A model generated the notes under the pieces. That model ran no database searches. It worked only from the letters and a program-made list of their open reading frames with translations, and was not told the DNA's origin. Source: Acidobacteriota bacterium (GTDB taxonomy: Bacteria; Acidobacteriota; Terriglobia; Bryobacterales; Bryobacteraceae). Taken from it: a stretch of DNA of 64,000 bases. The first letter of the stretch is position 1, and every line of letters starts with the position of its first letter. Of this stretch, positions 27,444-37,323 are shown piece by piece. The position numbers and the translations under genes are program-made. The DNA is taken from positions 558,001-622,000 of the forward strand of contig JAFKEE010000016.1 of assembly GCA_017307505.1 (NCBI GenBank), read 5' to 3'.

Positions 27444-29630
27444 TTAATTCTTGTCTCGAAGGAGGCGTAGCGCATTGAAGATCACCAGAAGAGACATGCC
27501 CATATCAGCAGCGATTGCGGCCCAGAGTGATGCATGACCCAGTATCGTCAGCACGACAAATACCGCTTTGACGGCGAGCGACAAAATGATGTTGGTACGA
27601 ATGATGCCCAACATACGGCGCGAATGTTCAACAAGCCAAGGGAGCTTCGAGAGATCGTCCGACATCAGAGCGACGTCGGCGGCTTCCATGGCTGTGTCAC
27701 TCCCGGCAGCGCCCATAGCAATTCCCACGCTGGCCAGGCTCAGCGCAGGGGCGTCGTTGATACCATCTCCCACCATCGCCACAGTCTTGTACCGTGCCAC
27801 GAGCTCGGAGATCGCCGTAACCTTGTCCGCAGGCATCAATTCCGCCCGGATTTCGTCGATCCCGGCCTCGCGGCCAATCGCCTCCGCCGTCCCTTGGTTG
27901 TCCCCGGAGAGCATGACAATGTGTTCGATTCCAGCAGCCCGAAGACGCTGGACCGTCGCCTTCGACTCAGGTCGGATTGTGTCCGCCAGGGCGAGATAGC
28001 CGCAAACATGGCTCTCATTTCCGATCACCACAACGGTGCGGCCCGTACTGGATAGCTTCTCTAACTGTTCATGTACTACTGGAGTCTCTTGACCGCGTTC
28101 TTCTAGGAATCGATGCGAGCCAAGCCAATACTCCTTGCCGTTCCACCGACCGGTCGCTCCTTTACCTGGGATAATTGAGAACTCCTCGGCAGGGAGCGGC
28201 TTTACACCTTTCGCGGCGCAGTATTCAACAATGGCACGGGCGAGCGGATGGTCGCTATGGGATTCCATGGCCGCGGCTCGCTCGAGTAGCTCTATTTCGG
28301 TGTGTCCACTCAAGGTCACCACTTCGACAACGGCGGGCCGTCCTTCGGTGAGGGTTCCGGTCTTATCGAGCGCGATGGCCTTCAGCCGCGCGGGAGTCTC
28401 CATATGCACCCCTCCCTTCACCAGCACTCCATTTTTTGCGGCAGCCGCCAAGGCCGCGACCACGCTGACAGGCGTCGAAATAACCAAGGCACAGGGACAT
28501 GCAATGACCAACAACACCAAGGCTTGATAGAGCCAAACATCGAAGGGTTTTCCAAAAGCCAGAGTAGGGATCAGGAACACAGCGAAGGCGACGACTAGGA
28601 CGGAAGGCGTATAGTAGCGCGCGAAGCGATCCACCCACTGTTCAGAAGGGGCTCTCTTTTGTTGAGCTTCGCCGACCATCCGAATGATCGTTGCCAGCGT
28701 GGTGTCTTGGCTCGCCTTGGTCGAGCGAACCTCCAGCGTTCCGGAGCCATTTACGGTTCCGGCGTAGACGACGGCACCGGCCCCCTTGGTGACGGCGATG
28801 CTCTCTCCTGTGATGGGCGCCTGATTTACGTCACTCGTTCCTTTCACTACCTCGCCATCGAGCGCAATTCGTTCTCCCGGCCGGATCTGAAACACCGTCC
28901 CAACCTCTACCGTGTCCGGCGCTACTTCCGTCACCATGCCCTTCGAGTCGATCACTCGGATCACCGCAGGTGCCAAGTCGAGTAGCTTCTCAATCGCGCG
29001 TCGAGCGCGGCTCACACTCCAGGATTCGAGCGTGAGGGACAGGGCAAATAGGAACGCAACAGTCGCGGCCTCGAACCATTCGCCGATCGCTACGGCACCA
29101 CACACTGCGATCGTCATCAGCAGGTTCATGTCAGGACGTAACCGACGCAGGGAGAACCAAGCCTTCGGAAGGACTAGGAAGACGCCAGCCAGTAAGGCTA
29201 GCGAGTACAACCCTCGAACAGCCAAAGGAATGAATCTGGCTCGTCCCATTCCTTCCGAACCCAAGACGTCCGCCCAATTTCCCGCCAGACTCAGATGTAA
29301 ACCCAGCCCAGAGGCAGTGAGCACGCCGCTGGCGAGCGTTAAAGTGAGTCGGCCCTGTCTTTCCCACCAGGTCGCTTGCTCCGGTCGATCTGACCGCACG
29401 GCTTCGTAGGGCAACGCATCCATGCCCGTTTTCCGTACGGCTTTCACGATGGATTCGAGCTTGGCGTCGGGAGCGGAGGGCAGCACCGTCATTTGGCCCT
29501 TCAGAACGTCGAACGACAGATTGGCCTCGCCCCCAACCAGAGGACCAATCTCTCGCTTGAGGATCGCCACTTCCTCGGCACAATCCATGCCTTTGATCTT
29601 GAGCACTATGTTTTGTTCTTTAATTGCCAT
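27444..29630 (-). CDS. zntA: Zn/Cd/Pb-type P1B ATPase (ZntA/CadA-like)
   Basis: 728 residues from ATG 29630; the open frame extends 30 codons further but overlaps czcA and lacks family sequence. An N-terminal HMA-like domain has IKGMDCAEEV in place of the usual GMDCxxC, so it keeps one of the two metal cysteines. Further on are the transmembrane CPC motif followed by Ser-Thr-Pro (ACPCALVISTP, the P1B-2 signature for Zn2+/Cd2+), the phosphorylation motif DKTGT, the SDHPLA motif and GDGINDAP. It pumps divalent soft metals from the cytoplasm to the periplasm using ATP, feeding the CzcCBA pump encoded just upstream. Its start lies within the 3' end of czcA (11-bp overlap), so it is the last gene of the czc operon. 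Confidence 0.92.
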   Translation of the reverse strand: MAIKEQNIVLKIKGMDCAEEVAILKREIGPLVGGEANLSFDVLKGQMTVLPSAPDAKLESIVKAVRKTGMDALPYEAVRSDRPEQATWWERQGRLTLTLASGVLTASGLGLHLSLAGNWADVLGSEGMGRARFIPLAVRGLYSLALLAGVFLVLPKAWFSLRRLRPDMNLLMTIAVCGAVAIGEWFEAATVAFLFALSLTLESWSVSRARRAIEKLLDLAPAVIRVIDSKGMVTEVAPDTVEVGTVFQIRPGERIALDGEVVKGTSDVNQAPITGESIAVTKGAGAVVYAGTVNGSGTLEVRSTKASQDTTLATIIRMVGEAQQKRAPSEQWVDRFARYYTPSVLVVAFAVFLIPTLAFGKPFDVWLYQALVLLVIACPCALVISTPVSVVAALAAAAKNGVLVKGGVHMETPARLKAIALDKTGTLTEGRPAVVEVVTLSGHTEIELLERAAAMESHSDHPLARAIVEYCAAKGVKPLPAEEFSIIPGKGATGRWNGKEYWLGSHRFLEERGQETPVVHEQLEKLSSTGRTVVVIGNESHVCGYLALADTIRPESKATVQRLRAAGIEHIVMLSGDNQGTAEAIGREAGIDEIRAELMPADKVTAISELVARYKTVAMVGDGINDAPALSLASVGIAMGAAGSDTAMEAADVALMSDDLSKLPWLVEHSRRMLGIIRTNIILSLAVKAVFVVLTILGHASLWAAIAADMGMSLLVIFNALRLLRDKN

Positions 29631-32600
29631 TCGAGTCCTCCTGTTTCCTTCCTTGCCACGCCAAAACGAGGGCGGGCAAGACGAGCAGGGTGAGCGCGGT
29701 TGAAGTGACCAATCCACCAATCACCACGGTCGCGAGAGGCCGCTGCACTTCCGCACCAGCCGTTGTGGAGAGGGCCATCGGTAGGAAGCCGAAACTGGCT
29801 ACAGCCGCGGTCATCAACACAGCGCGAAGTCGCGAGACCGCTCCGGTCCGTACAGCGTCAAACCACGAGAGTCCCGTGCTCCGATTGAGGTTAATAAATG
29901 CCAACATCACAACGCCGTTCAACACCGCCACACCGGAAACCGCGATAAACCCGACACCGGCACTCATCGAGAACGGCATGCCCCGCGCCAATAGGGCAAA
30001 CACTCCGCCAGTGACGGCGAATGGGATACCAGTGAATACAAGCGCCGCTTGGCCGACCGAATGGAAGGTGATGAACAACAGGAGGAAGATCAGCAGAAAA
30101 GTGATAGGTACAACGATCATCAGCCGTGCCCGGCCGGAATCGAGGTGTTCCCAGAGTCCGCCCCAAACCATCAGGTAGCCAGGTTTCAGCTTGACGGCTT
30201 CGTCGACCTTGCGCTGCGCCTCGACGACGAAACTGCCGATATCGCGACCGCGGACGTTGACCTCGATAGAGATCCTCCGCTCCCCATTTTCACGGCTGAC
30301 TTCGAGTGGGCCTTCCTCATTCCTGAACTCGACCAACTGGCCCAAAGGGATCTTCTGTCCCGTTGGCGTACTGACGAGAAGATTGGCAAAATCTTGTGGA
30401 CTATTGCGTGCTTCCGGAATCAGGCGAACGACCAAGTCAAATCGTTTGAATCCCTCAAGAATCGTGGATGCTTGCGTGCCGGCAATTGCCGTTTGTATCA
30501 GTTGTTGGACATCTGCAACATTGATACCGTAGCGGGCGATGGCCTCGCGATTGGCCTTGATGCTCAAGACAGGCTGGCCGCTTACCTGCTGAACCTTGAG
30601 GTCTGCCGCCCCACGCACAACGCCGATGACTTTGGCCACCGCCTCCGCCCGTTGACGTAATTCATCCAGATCCTCGCCAAATATCTTGATGACTACATCG
30701 GACCGAGAGCCAACACCTTCGATCAACTCCATCATTCGGAATTCAATCGGCTGCGAGAACGTGTAGTTCATCGTTGGCAACTCGCGCAGTTTGTCCTCCA
30801 TCTTCTCGACCAACTCTTCTCGAGAATGGGCCGATGTCCACTCGGGTTGAGGCTTCAGCAGGACGTAGGTGTCGCCTGTATTGACGCCCATTGGGTCCGT
30901 CGCGATCTCCGGACGGCCAATGCGCGATACGACGGTAGTGACCTCCGGAAACTCTCCCAACACCCGCTCCAACGAACTGGTCATTTTCACTGCTTCGGGC
31001 AGGGAGACTCCGGGCAATCGGACAGAATTGATGGCGAGCGCACCTTCCTCAAGTTTGGGCAGGAACTCTGACCCTAATGATGTTGCCAGGAACGCCGAGC
31101 CAACCACCAATGCAGCCGACGCCAGCATGGTCAGGCGGCGGTTAGAGAGGGTGAATTCGAGGATCGGACGATAGATCCGCTGAAGAGCGCGGACGAATGG
31201 ATTCTCTTCATGATCGTCCTTGGAATCATCCGGTACGGAATCCTTCTGCTTGGACTCTTTCAGGAAAATGGCGCACAACGCGGGGATGAGCGTCAGGCTT
31301 AAGACAAGCGCTCCGGTAAGGGCAAGGATGACAGTGAAGCCCATGGGACGGAACATCTTCCCTTCAATCCCAACGAGCGACACAATCGGCAGGTATGCGG
31401 CGATGATCAAGATCTCGCCGAATTGCCCGGCCTTTCTCACCTCCACGCTCGCGGCGAGTATGGTTTCTCGCCGTTCTTCCGGCGACAGTCCACGGCCAAG
31501 CGAACGACGACGTTCTGCCAACCGCCGAACGCAGTTTTCGACAATGATGACGGCGGCATCGACGATCAGGCCGAAGTCGATTGCCCCCAGACTCATGAGG
31601 TTTGCCGAGACGTTGAAATAACGCATTCCGACGATCGCGACGAGCATGGACAGGGGAATCGCCGCCGAAACGATGAGCCCCGCTCGCACTTGCAGAAGGA
31701 ACAGAAAGAGCACCGCGACGACAATCAAGCCGCCTTCCGCCAGATTCGTGATGGCGGTGCGAATCGATTGGTCCACCAGAGTCCGGCGGTCATAGAACGG
31801 ATCAATGCGTACGCCGGGTGGAAGAGCTTTACCAAGTTGCTCAAGCCTCTCCATGATCCGCGTTGCCACCTGCCTGCTGTTCTCGCCCTTCAGCATCATC
31901 GCCACGCCCATCACTGTCTCGCCCTTGCCGTCTTTGGTTGCAGCGCCTTGACGAATTTCGGCCCCGCGTCGCACGAGTCCGATGGAACGAACATAGATCG
32001 GCGTGCCGGCGTCCGAAGCCACTACGATGTTCTCGATATCCGACATGCTTTCGATCAAGCCGACGCCGCGGATCAGTTGCTGCTCGCCTGCTGTTTCGAG
32101 GTACGCTCCGCCAACATTGAGATTGTTCTTCGACAGCGCGTCGATTACCTGTTGCAAGGTCAACTTCAGGCTCACCAGTTTGCTGGGATCGACCAGAACT
32201 TCGTACTGTTGCTGTTCACCGCCAAAGCTGTTCACTTCGACGACACCGGGAACCGTGCGCAGTTGCGGTTTGATGAACCAGTCGAGCAGAATGCGAAGTT
32301 CCATCAAGCTATACGCACGTGGCGCTTTTGGATCTACCGTGAGGACGAATTGGACGATCTCGCCCAACCCGGTACTCACTGGAGCCATCTCTGGAACGAC
32401 GCCTGACGGCAGTTGCTGACGGGCATCGGCGAGTCGCTCCATCACGAGTTGCCGCGCCCAATAGATATCTACGTCATCGCCAAAAACAACGGTGACTTGC
32501 GAGAGACCGAACTGCGAAATCGACCGCACTTCTTCCTTGCGCGGCAGATTGCTCATCGCCACTTCGATCGGGAAGGTGACGTACTGTTCCATCTCCAAGG

Positions 32601-32772
32601 GCGTAAACGACGGGGCCTTGGAATTGATCTGAACTTGATTTGTGGTTACATCCGGGACCGCATCGATTGGCAGATCGATAGCGGCGTAAACGCCGCCCAT
32701 CACAATGATGGCCGCGAGCGCTACGAGAACGTAACGATATTGAATGCTCCAGGCTAAGACGCGGTCGATCAA
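29620..32772 (-). CDS. czcA: Heavy-metal RND efflux transporter CzcA-like
   Basis: 1050 residues, the usual HME-RND length. Features in order: an N-terminal transmembrane helix and IDLPIDAVPDVTTNQVQINS; the periplasmic porter domains; TM4 with AIDFGLIVDAAVIIVEN, which holds the two Asp and one Glu residues of the CzcA proton relay; and 12 TM segments in all by pattern. This Asp/Asp/Glu set fits Zn/Cd/Co pumps rather than Cu/Ag pumps. The start is TTG 32772, overlapping the czcB stop as TTGA with GGGGAG upstream. It exports divalent cations from the periplasm or membrane through CzcB and CzcC, using the proton gradient. Confidence 0.93.
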   Translation of the reverse strand: MIDRVLAWSIQYRYVLVALAAIIVMGGVYAAIDLPIDAVPDVTTNQVQINSKAPSFTPLEMEQYVTFPIEVAMSNLPRKEEVRSISQFGLSQVTVVFGDDVDIYWARQLVMERLADARQQLPSGVVPEMAPVSTGLGEIVQFVLTVDPKAPRAYSLMELRILLDWFIKPQLRTVPGVVEVNSFGGEQQQYEVLVDPSKLVSLKLTLQQVIDALSKNNLNVGGAYLETAGEQQLIRGVGLIESMSDIENIVVASDAGTPIYVRSIGLVRRGAEIRQGAATKDGKGETVMGVAMMLKGENSRQVATRIMERLEQLGKALPPGVRIDPFYDRRTLVDQSIRTAITNLAEGGLIVVAVLFLFLLQVRAGLIVSAAIPLSMLVAIVGMRYFNVSANLMSLGAIDFGLIVDAAVIIVENCVRRLAERRRSLGRGLSPEERRETILAASVEVRKAGQFGEILIIAAYLPIVSLVGIEGKMFRPMGFTVILALTGALVLSLTLIPALCAIFLKESKQKDSVPDDSKDDHEENPFVRALQRIYRPILEFTLSNRRLTMLASAALVVGSAFLATSLGSEFLPKLEEGALAINSVRLPGVSLPEAVKMTSSLERVLGEFPEVTTVVSRIGRPEIATDPMGVNTGDTYVLLKPQPEWTSAHSREELVEKMEDKLRELPTMNYTFSQPIEFRMMELIEGVGSRSDVVIKIFGEDLDELRQRAEAVAKVIGVVRGAADLKVQQVSGQPVLSIKANREAIARYGINVADVQQLIQTAIAGTQASTILEGFKRFDLVVRLIPEARNSPQDFANLLVSTPTGQKIPLGQLVEFRNEEGPLEVSRENGERRISIEVNVRGRDIGSFVVEAQRKVDEAVKLKPGYLMVWGGLWEHLDSGRARLMIVVPITFLLIFLLLFITFHSVGQAALVFTGIPFAVTGGVFALLARGMPFSMSAGVGFIAVSGVAVLNGVVMLAFINLNRSTGLSWFDAVRTGAVSRLRAVLMTAAVASFGFLPMALSTTAGAEVQRPLATVVIGGLVTSTALTLLVLPALVLAWQGRKQEDSNGN

Positions 32773-33983
32773 TGGTCGTGCTCCCCTTGAACCTGACGGC
32801 TCAGAAATACGGACTTCAATTGGTAAGCACCGCCTACGACGACTGCTTCACCCTCCTTTGCTCCAGAGATCACTTCGCGCATGAGGCCTTCACCTGCCGT
32901 TTTGACTTCACGCGCCGCAAAGTGCAGAGCATCCTGTTTCACGAATAGGACTTGTCGCTGATTGATCGTTTGAACTGCTTCCGAAGGAACAGTCAACGCT
33001 GTATGCGTCCCAACGGTCGGCAGCTCAATCGTGGCGAACATTTCGAGCCGAAGCTTGCCTTCCGGATTTGCCAATTCGATGCGGACGCCCGCAGTTCGAG
33101 TTTGGACATCGAGAACGTCCCGAATGGCGACTACCCGTCCGGGGAGCGATTCGTTCGGATAAGCTTCAAAACGGACGTGGGTCACTTGCCCAACGTGAAT
33201 CCTTCCAAGATCCTTTTCGTACACCTGTGCTTCCACATAGACACGAGAAAGGTCGGCGATGGAAAGCAATGGCGTACTCGAATCGACCACCGCGCCAGGC
33301 GCGACATCGGACTTGATTACGACGCCGGCGAAAGGACTCCGAATGGATGTGGCCGAAGCGTCTACTCCGCCCTCACCCTGCACACCAAATCGTTTGAGTC
33401 GTGCGCTCAACCCAGCCAGCACTGCCTCGTGGGAACGGACCAGTTGCGCGGCTCCCCGAGATGCAGCTTCAGCGCTCTCCGCCTCTTTGGCTGGTATTGC
33501 GCCGACCTGCGATAGATCGCGGCTTCGATCAGTCTGGCGTTGCGCATTCGCTTGCTGAATCTTGAGCCGCTCCAACTCGGCGAGGGCCGAGGAATACTGA
33601 GACGCCAATTCTCCTGCTTCGATGTTGTCGAACAGTGCGAGCACCTGATTCTGTTGGACGCGGTCCCCAACCTTCACCGAGACCTGCGTGATGCGGCCTC
33701 TGGCTAGAGCGCGAACTTGAGCGACATGATTGTCGATCGGTTGAACCGTACCGGTCAGAATGACCCGCGCTTCTACCGAGCCACTCGCCAATGGAGCGAC
33801 TTGAATGCCAGCCCGCCTTTGAGCTTCTTGGCTAAGCTCGACGACATTGGCTTCTTCGATGTACTTCTCCGGATGGCCTTTGGCATCTGGCTTTGCAGTT
33901 TCTGACACGGCCTTGGTTTCTTGCTTTCGCTCTCCGCAGGCAATCAGGGTGAGCGCCGCTACGACGCATAGGACGGGTTTCAT
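32769..33983 (-). CDS. czcB: RND periplasmic adaptor CzcB-like lipoprotein
   Basis: 404 residues from ATG 33983, with GGAGGAG upstream and a 4-bp ATGA overlap with czcC. A lipobox (LIAC, Cys about 17) indicates a lipid anchor. The body has the barrel-sandwich halves (VRALARGRITQVSVKVGDRVQQNQ; SIRSPFAGVVIKSDVAPG), a coiled-coil hairpin (about 120-200) and C-terminal beta domains. The C-terminus GEHDH is His/Asp-rich and could bind metal. It links CzcA in the inner membrane to the outer-membrane channel. Alternative starts upstream lie within czcC and encode Arg-rich, implausible sequence. Confidence 0.9.
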   Translation of the reverse strand: MKPVLCVVAALTLIACGERKQETKAVSETAKPDAKGHPEKYIEEANVVELSQEAQRRAGIQVAPLASGSVEARVILTGTVQPIDNHVAQVRALARGRITQVSVKVGDRVQQNQVLALFDNIEAGELASQYSSALAELERLKIQQANAQRQTDRSRDLSQVGAIPAKEAESAEAASRGAAQLVRSHEAVLAGLSARLKRFGVQGEGGVDASATSIRSPFAGVVIKSDVAPGAVVDSSTPLLSIADLSRVYVEAQVYEKDLGRIHVGQVTHVRFEAYPNESLPGRVVAIRDVLDVQTRTAGVRIELANPEGKLRLEMFATIELPTVGTHTALTVPSEAVQTINQRQVLFVKQDALHFAAREVKTAGEGLMREVISGAKEGEAVVVGGAYQLKSVFLSRQVQGEHDH

Positions 33984-35275
33984 TGAATGTCTCCTCCGAC
34001 GGCGCGCTCCAGGCTGGCGAAACTCTTCGCCGCGACGCTCAGGTTTTCCAGGGCCGCCAGCCGAGTATCCAGCAGTCGTCGTTGTTCGTTTAGAACATCG
34101 AGAATCCTCAACTGACCCAGTTGGTAGGCTTGCTGCACAATTTCCAAATTCTTCTGTGCCTGAGGCAGCACTGAGCTCTCGAGGATGCTCGCCGTTTTGC
34201 GGGTGGATACCCAGGAGCGCCAAGCTGACTCCACCTCGAGTGGAATTGCATTCTCCAGAAAGCGGCTTCTCTGCCTTGCACCAAGTACTCGTGCTTGTGC
34301 CGCCTCCATATTCCCCAGATTTCGCCGTTTCGTCAGAATCGGAACGGAAACGCCAATCGCCAAGATGTCGTCCTGATCGCGCAACAGCGTACGAGCACCG
34401 CCCGAGGTTGTCCCATACTGATCGTCGAATTGCCCGCTGCGTTTGAAGTAGCGCGCGGTTACCGTCACATCGGGCCGTCCCTCGGCGTCAACCAAACGCA
34501 TTTCGGCCTCGCCGAAACGTTCTACCAAACGCGCCATTGCTAGATCCGGCCTCAGTTCGTTTGCTGTCTTTTTCAACGTTTCGAGATCGCGATCGAGCGG
34601 GCCGAGTGAAAACGCTGAATCTAGCGTAGCTGGCAGTGGTGCCGCCAGACTGGCCAACCGGCGAAGGTCCGTTAGAGCAGCCTCCAATCGACCGACGACC
34701 GAAGCCCGATCGGCATCCATGCGGCCCAGCTCAACCTCAATAAGGGATTGATCGAGCTTTGCGGCATCCCCCTTTTCCACGCGAGCTCTGGTGACATCAA
34801 GCGACCGTTGGTTACCGGCCAGCATCGCATCAAGGATTTGCAATCTGCGGGAGTCGCTAAGGGCATCGACATAGCGCAACTTGATCTCGTAGGAAAGCTG
34901 GCGTAAGCGTTCGCGATATTCACTCTCGACCTGGGCAACGCGAACCTCCGCCAATTCAACACGGCGAGTTCGTTTGCCACCCCTCTCGATGGTCCGACCC
35001 AGTCCCGCGGAATACTCTTCCTCGCCGACCGTTCCGAGTGGCCGTCCCGATGCAACGCCGCCGTCGAAGGTCAGAGGAGGCTTTACGCCCGCCTGGCGGA
35101 GCAGTCCCTTGGCTTCAAGAGATCTGGTCTGCAAAGCCGCTAGTTCTTGGTTGTTCGCCACTGCAGCGTTAATCAGATCTCGAAGCGCAGTGTTCGAGAT
35201 TGGGTCCTGGCAGTATGCCGGAATCGCGCAGCAAACGAGTGCTGCGCACAAAAAAATGGATCTATCGGAAAACAC
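33980..35275 (-). CDS. czcC: TolC-family outer membrane efflux protein CzcC-like
   Basis: 431 residues from GTG 35275, preceded by AGGAGG at 5 nt. A signal peptide (FLCAALVCCAIPAYCQ) is followed by two TolC-type repeats rich in long amphipathic helices (ELAEVRVAQVESEYRERL; VEKGDAAKLDQSLIEVELG; QLGQLRILDVLNEQRRLLD). It forms the outer-membrane channel for CzcAB. First of the strictly coupled czcCBA-zntA block; the preceding small Cys-rich gene ends 43 bp upstream. Confidence 0.9.
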   Translation of the reverse strand: MFSDRSIFLCAALVCCAIPAYCQDPISNTALRDLINAAVANNQELAALQTRSLEAKGLLRQAGVKPPLTFDGGVASGRPLGTVGEEEYSAGLGRTIERGGKRTRRVELAEVRVAQVESEYRERLRQLSYEIKLRYVDALSDSRRLQILDAMLAGNQRSLDVTRARVEKGDAAKLDQSLIEVELGRMDADRASVVGRLEAALTDLRRLASLAAPLPATLDSAFSLGPLDRDLETLKKTANELRPDLAMARLVERFGEAEMRLVDAEGRPDVTVTARYFKRSGQFDDQYGTTSGGARTLLRDQDDILAIGVSVPILTKRRNLGNMEAAQARVLGARQRSRFLENAIPLEVESAWRSWVSTRKTASILESSVLPQAQKNLEIVQQAYQLGQLRILDVLNEQRRLLDTRLAALENLSVAAKSFASLERAVGGDIQ

Positions 35276-35318
35276 TCCGACCTCCTATTCAGTTCAAGAT
35301 GTGGTTTGAAATGAAAGG

Positions 35319-35687
35319 CTAGGCTTTTGGAGGGTGATAAACGGTGGCGGGTCGAACCTGCGGGGCAGCCGGTTGAAGGAACTCAACGTGAACTACTGTC
35401 TGATGGCTCGGCGTGAGAGTGACAGGCTGCGCGACGAGAATGTGATTGCAGCAACAGATGCAATTGTCGTTTAGTTGCGCTGCGTCGTTGTCGCTAGGAA
35501 AACCGAAGCTTTCGCACTGCTCGGGCGCAAGCATCTCGCAGGCAAACAGTTCCGCACCGGTCACTAGCAGCAACAGGATTGCCGCCAGACGGAACAGAAG
35601 TTGAAGCGAGGAACTCACGCTTTCAAAATACCACGGAGGGCCGAGAACCGGTCCTCCGTGAGAGCGTGCTTTGTTAGGGAGCCTCAT
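35319..35687 (-). CDS. Small Cys-rich membrane-anchored or secreted protein before czcCBA
   Basis: 122 residues. One hydrophobic segment (about 30-48, LLFRLAAILLLLVTGAEL) is followed by cysteines in CEMLAPEQC and NDNCICCCNH, then a Pro-rich tail ending HPPKA. The CICCCNH motif is a likely soft-metal ligand set. ATG 35687 overlaps the preceding stop (ATGA), though an internal GTG at 35618 would give a cleaner signal sequence. It resembles in layout the small genes before cusC and after copA in this window. Probably a periplasmic metal-binding accessory of the pump; unproven. Confidence 0.65.
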   Translation of the reverse strand: MRLPNKARSHGGPVLGPPWYFESVSSSLQLLFRLAAILLLLVTGAELFACEMLAPEQCESFGFPSDNDAAQLNDNCICCCNHILVAQPVTLTPSHQTVVHVEFLQPAAPQVRPATVYHPPKA

Positions 35688-36094
35688 TCACCAAGTCGCG
35701 CCGAAGGTATGGTCGATTGAAGAACAGAAGCGAGCTGTTCGTGCCTTCTGAGAAGGGCCTCAGACTTCGTCGCTGATTTGGCATACCGGCTCGACACCCA
35801 GAGGCAGTGGGCTTCGGTGCCATAAATGAAGGGGTGCTTCGACGCCAACGGTGAGGGATGCAGCTTGAAGTACGCGGCCTCGGTCGCGTGCTTCTGCGAC
35901 TCGATCCGCTCTTGCGCGGCCCGAGCGCGGTAGTAGGCCGCAAGTTGGCCATGGTCTTGAGGCGTACTGGCCCTCAGTTCCAAGGACTTCGCGTCCTTCT
36001 TGCTCAGCGGTGACAGGATCGAACGGCTGTTAATGGTCTGGCCGAAGGCCGCCAAGGACAGTCCTAGAAATAGACTCACAATGATCTTGTTCAT
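35684..36094 (-). CDS. Small secreted helical protein, paralogue of the gene at 45951-46349
   Basis: 136 residues with a signal peptide (IIVSLFLGLSLAAFG). The mature part carries DHGQLAAYYRARAAQERIESQKHATEAAYF, which aligns with DHRKLAEHYRAAAAKHEAEA in the 45951-46349 protein; both then have a short spacer, a THC/EAHC-type His-Cys pair (TEAHCLW here, TASHCLTF there) and a second helix. I know no name for this family. Both copies sit among metal-resistance genes, so a periplasmic metal-binding or sensing role is inferred. Confidence 0.65.
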   Translation of the reverse strand: MNKIIVSLFLGLSLAAFGQTINSRSILSPLSKKDAKSLELRASTPQDHGQLAAYYRARAAQERIESQKHATEAAYFKLHPSPLASKHPFIYGTEAHCLWVSSRYAKSATKSEALLRRHEQLASVLQSTIPSARLGE

Positions 36095-36187
36095 GATTTT
36101 CTCCAGTTGAATATTCAGGTTTACGAGGGTGTTGGCACCGCTGGCGACCCGCTAAGGACGCCAGAAACATGAGGATTGGAGAATGAG

Positions 36188-36520
36188 TTAGATCCGGAAA
36201 ATCTGTAGGAGCGCCTGAGGGTCGCCCGACGGAGCCGAGCACGGCGTTGCATCGCTCACTGGAAATGACGGCGAAACTTTGGTGGCTGCTTCGACCGTGA
36301 CGAAGGGCGGAAGAGAGGGACTGAGATCCGGGCCAGTTTCGCCTCCCGTGGCCACGTTCGGCGCCTTTGCGACGCACAATTCGGGAACACAAGGATGGTC
36401 TCCACAGGTCGGTTTGGAACAGCACGACCCCGCCATCTGCATGCCCATCTCGGGACAAGCAGAGACGACGCTTGCCCCAGCCAGAGCGACCAGCAAGCAA
36501 ATTGTGATGAGGGACTTCAT
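36188..36520 (-). CDS. Small secreted Cys-rich protein
   Basis: 110 residues from ATG 36520 (AAGTAGG just upstream). A signal peptide (SLITICLLVALAGASVVSA) precedes a cluster of six cysteines with two methionines: CPEMGMQMAGSCC, then KPTCGDHPCVPELC. The remainder is Pro/Ser-rich and ends in LLQIFRI. The Cys/Met clustering fits a Cu(I)-binding periplasmic protein. Similar in layout to the other small Cys-rich proteins of this island. A longer frame from 36613 is less likely because it would bury the signal peptide. Confidence 0.6.
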   Translation of the reverse strand: MKSLITICLLVALAGASVVSACPEMGMQMAGSCCSKPTCGDHPCVPELCVAKAPNVATGGETGPDLSPSLPPFVTVEAATKVSPSFPVSDATPCSAPSGDPQALLQIFRI

Positions 36521-36615
36521 CCACCTACTTGGACGTGCCGAACTAATATTTGGGGCTGCAATCTTTCGCATGTGGATCATTAAAGTTCGTCCGTGTATGC
36601 CCACCGTGGCCATTC

Positions 36616-37290
36616 CTATTCCAATCGGGCTGCGGAAGTTGATGGGAGCGAATATACGCGCCGTGCTGCGAGATCGTAAGCAGTCTCCGAGAGCCGTTCC
36701 TTCAAATCGAAATTGAACGTCTCGGCCAGGGTGCTGACTCGGAAATGAAATGGATTCATTGTCCCGATGGCCGCGAGATCACGATAAAGCCAAGTTCGAG
36801 AGTCCTCGGGCCTATCGCTCAAGAAACGTATGCTATCCGAATCGATCCTGATCGTCCCATGGCAGCCTCCAAGCCGATGCCGGTGATAGGCGCGAATTAC
36901 AGCTTCGGGCTGAGGAGCCGGCCCAAATGCGCCGATGACCGGTCGGGGCAAAGCCTTGGACAGGAAGCGCGCGAGAGCGTCATCGTGAACGGAGTTGACG
37001 AGCCTAAATGCATGAACCTGCCGGCCCAGAAGTTTCTGCTTCAAGATGTCGTAGGTCTCGATCCGAATCACCTTTGGATCTGAAACATCGACTTGGAATA
37101 TGTTCAAAAGCGGAACGTCTATCTTCGTCTTCTGATTTGCGGATTGAAAGCTGACGCCATCGTCAGAAATCCTCAGGCGACCAGCTTCCTTACGGGGAAG
37201 GTGATCGCGGAATACTGAGAATTCGAAGCTGTCGGCGGCATGCGCGCCGACAGCCGAGACCAGTGACAACAAAACAATTGCCTTGAGCAT
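36616..37290 (-). CDS. Secreted protein of unknown function with two similar beta-rich halves
   Basis: 224 residues from ATG 37290, with AAGGAGGG 8 nt upstream. A signal peptide (AIVLLSLVSAVGAHA) leads to a first half with a GRLRISDDGVSFQS strand pair and a second half with HGTIRIDSDSIRFLSD; both halves look like PH/GRAM-type beta folds (an eye judgement). No cysteine or histidine clusters mark it as a metal-binding protein. It sits between the YHS gene and the Cys-rich gene in the same direction, so it is probably co-expressed with the efflux genes. Confidence 0.6.
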   Translation of the reverse strand: MLKAIVLLSLVSAVGAHAADSFEFSVFRDHLPRKEAGRLRISDDGVSFQSANQKTKIDVPLLNIFQVDVSDPKVIRIETYDILKQKLLGRQVHAFRLVNSVHDDALARFLSKALPRPVIGAFGPAPQPEAVIRAYHRHRLGGCHGTIRIDSDSIRFLSDRPEDSRTWLYRDLAAIGTMNPFHFRVSTLAETFNFDLKERLSETAYDLAARRVYSLPSTSAARLE

Positions 37291-37323
37291 GGGCAGCCCT
37301 CCTTGGCTTGTTGATTGAAAAAC

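Noticed and set aside
29631-29720. Extended N-terminus of the Zn/Cd ATPase
   Set aside because: The extra 30 residues are encoded within czcA and lack family sequence; ATG 29630 begins directly before the HMA domain.
31423-32406. Plus-strand open frame of 327 codons
   Set aside because: It lies wholly opposite czcA, whose family sequence is unmistakable; the plus-strand protein is His/Arg/Asp-rich without structure, as expected for an antisense shadow.
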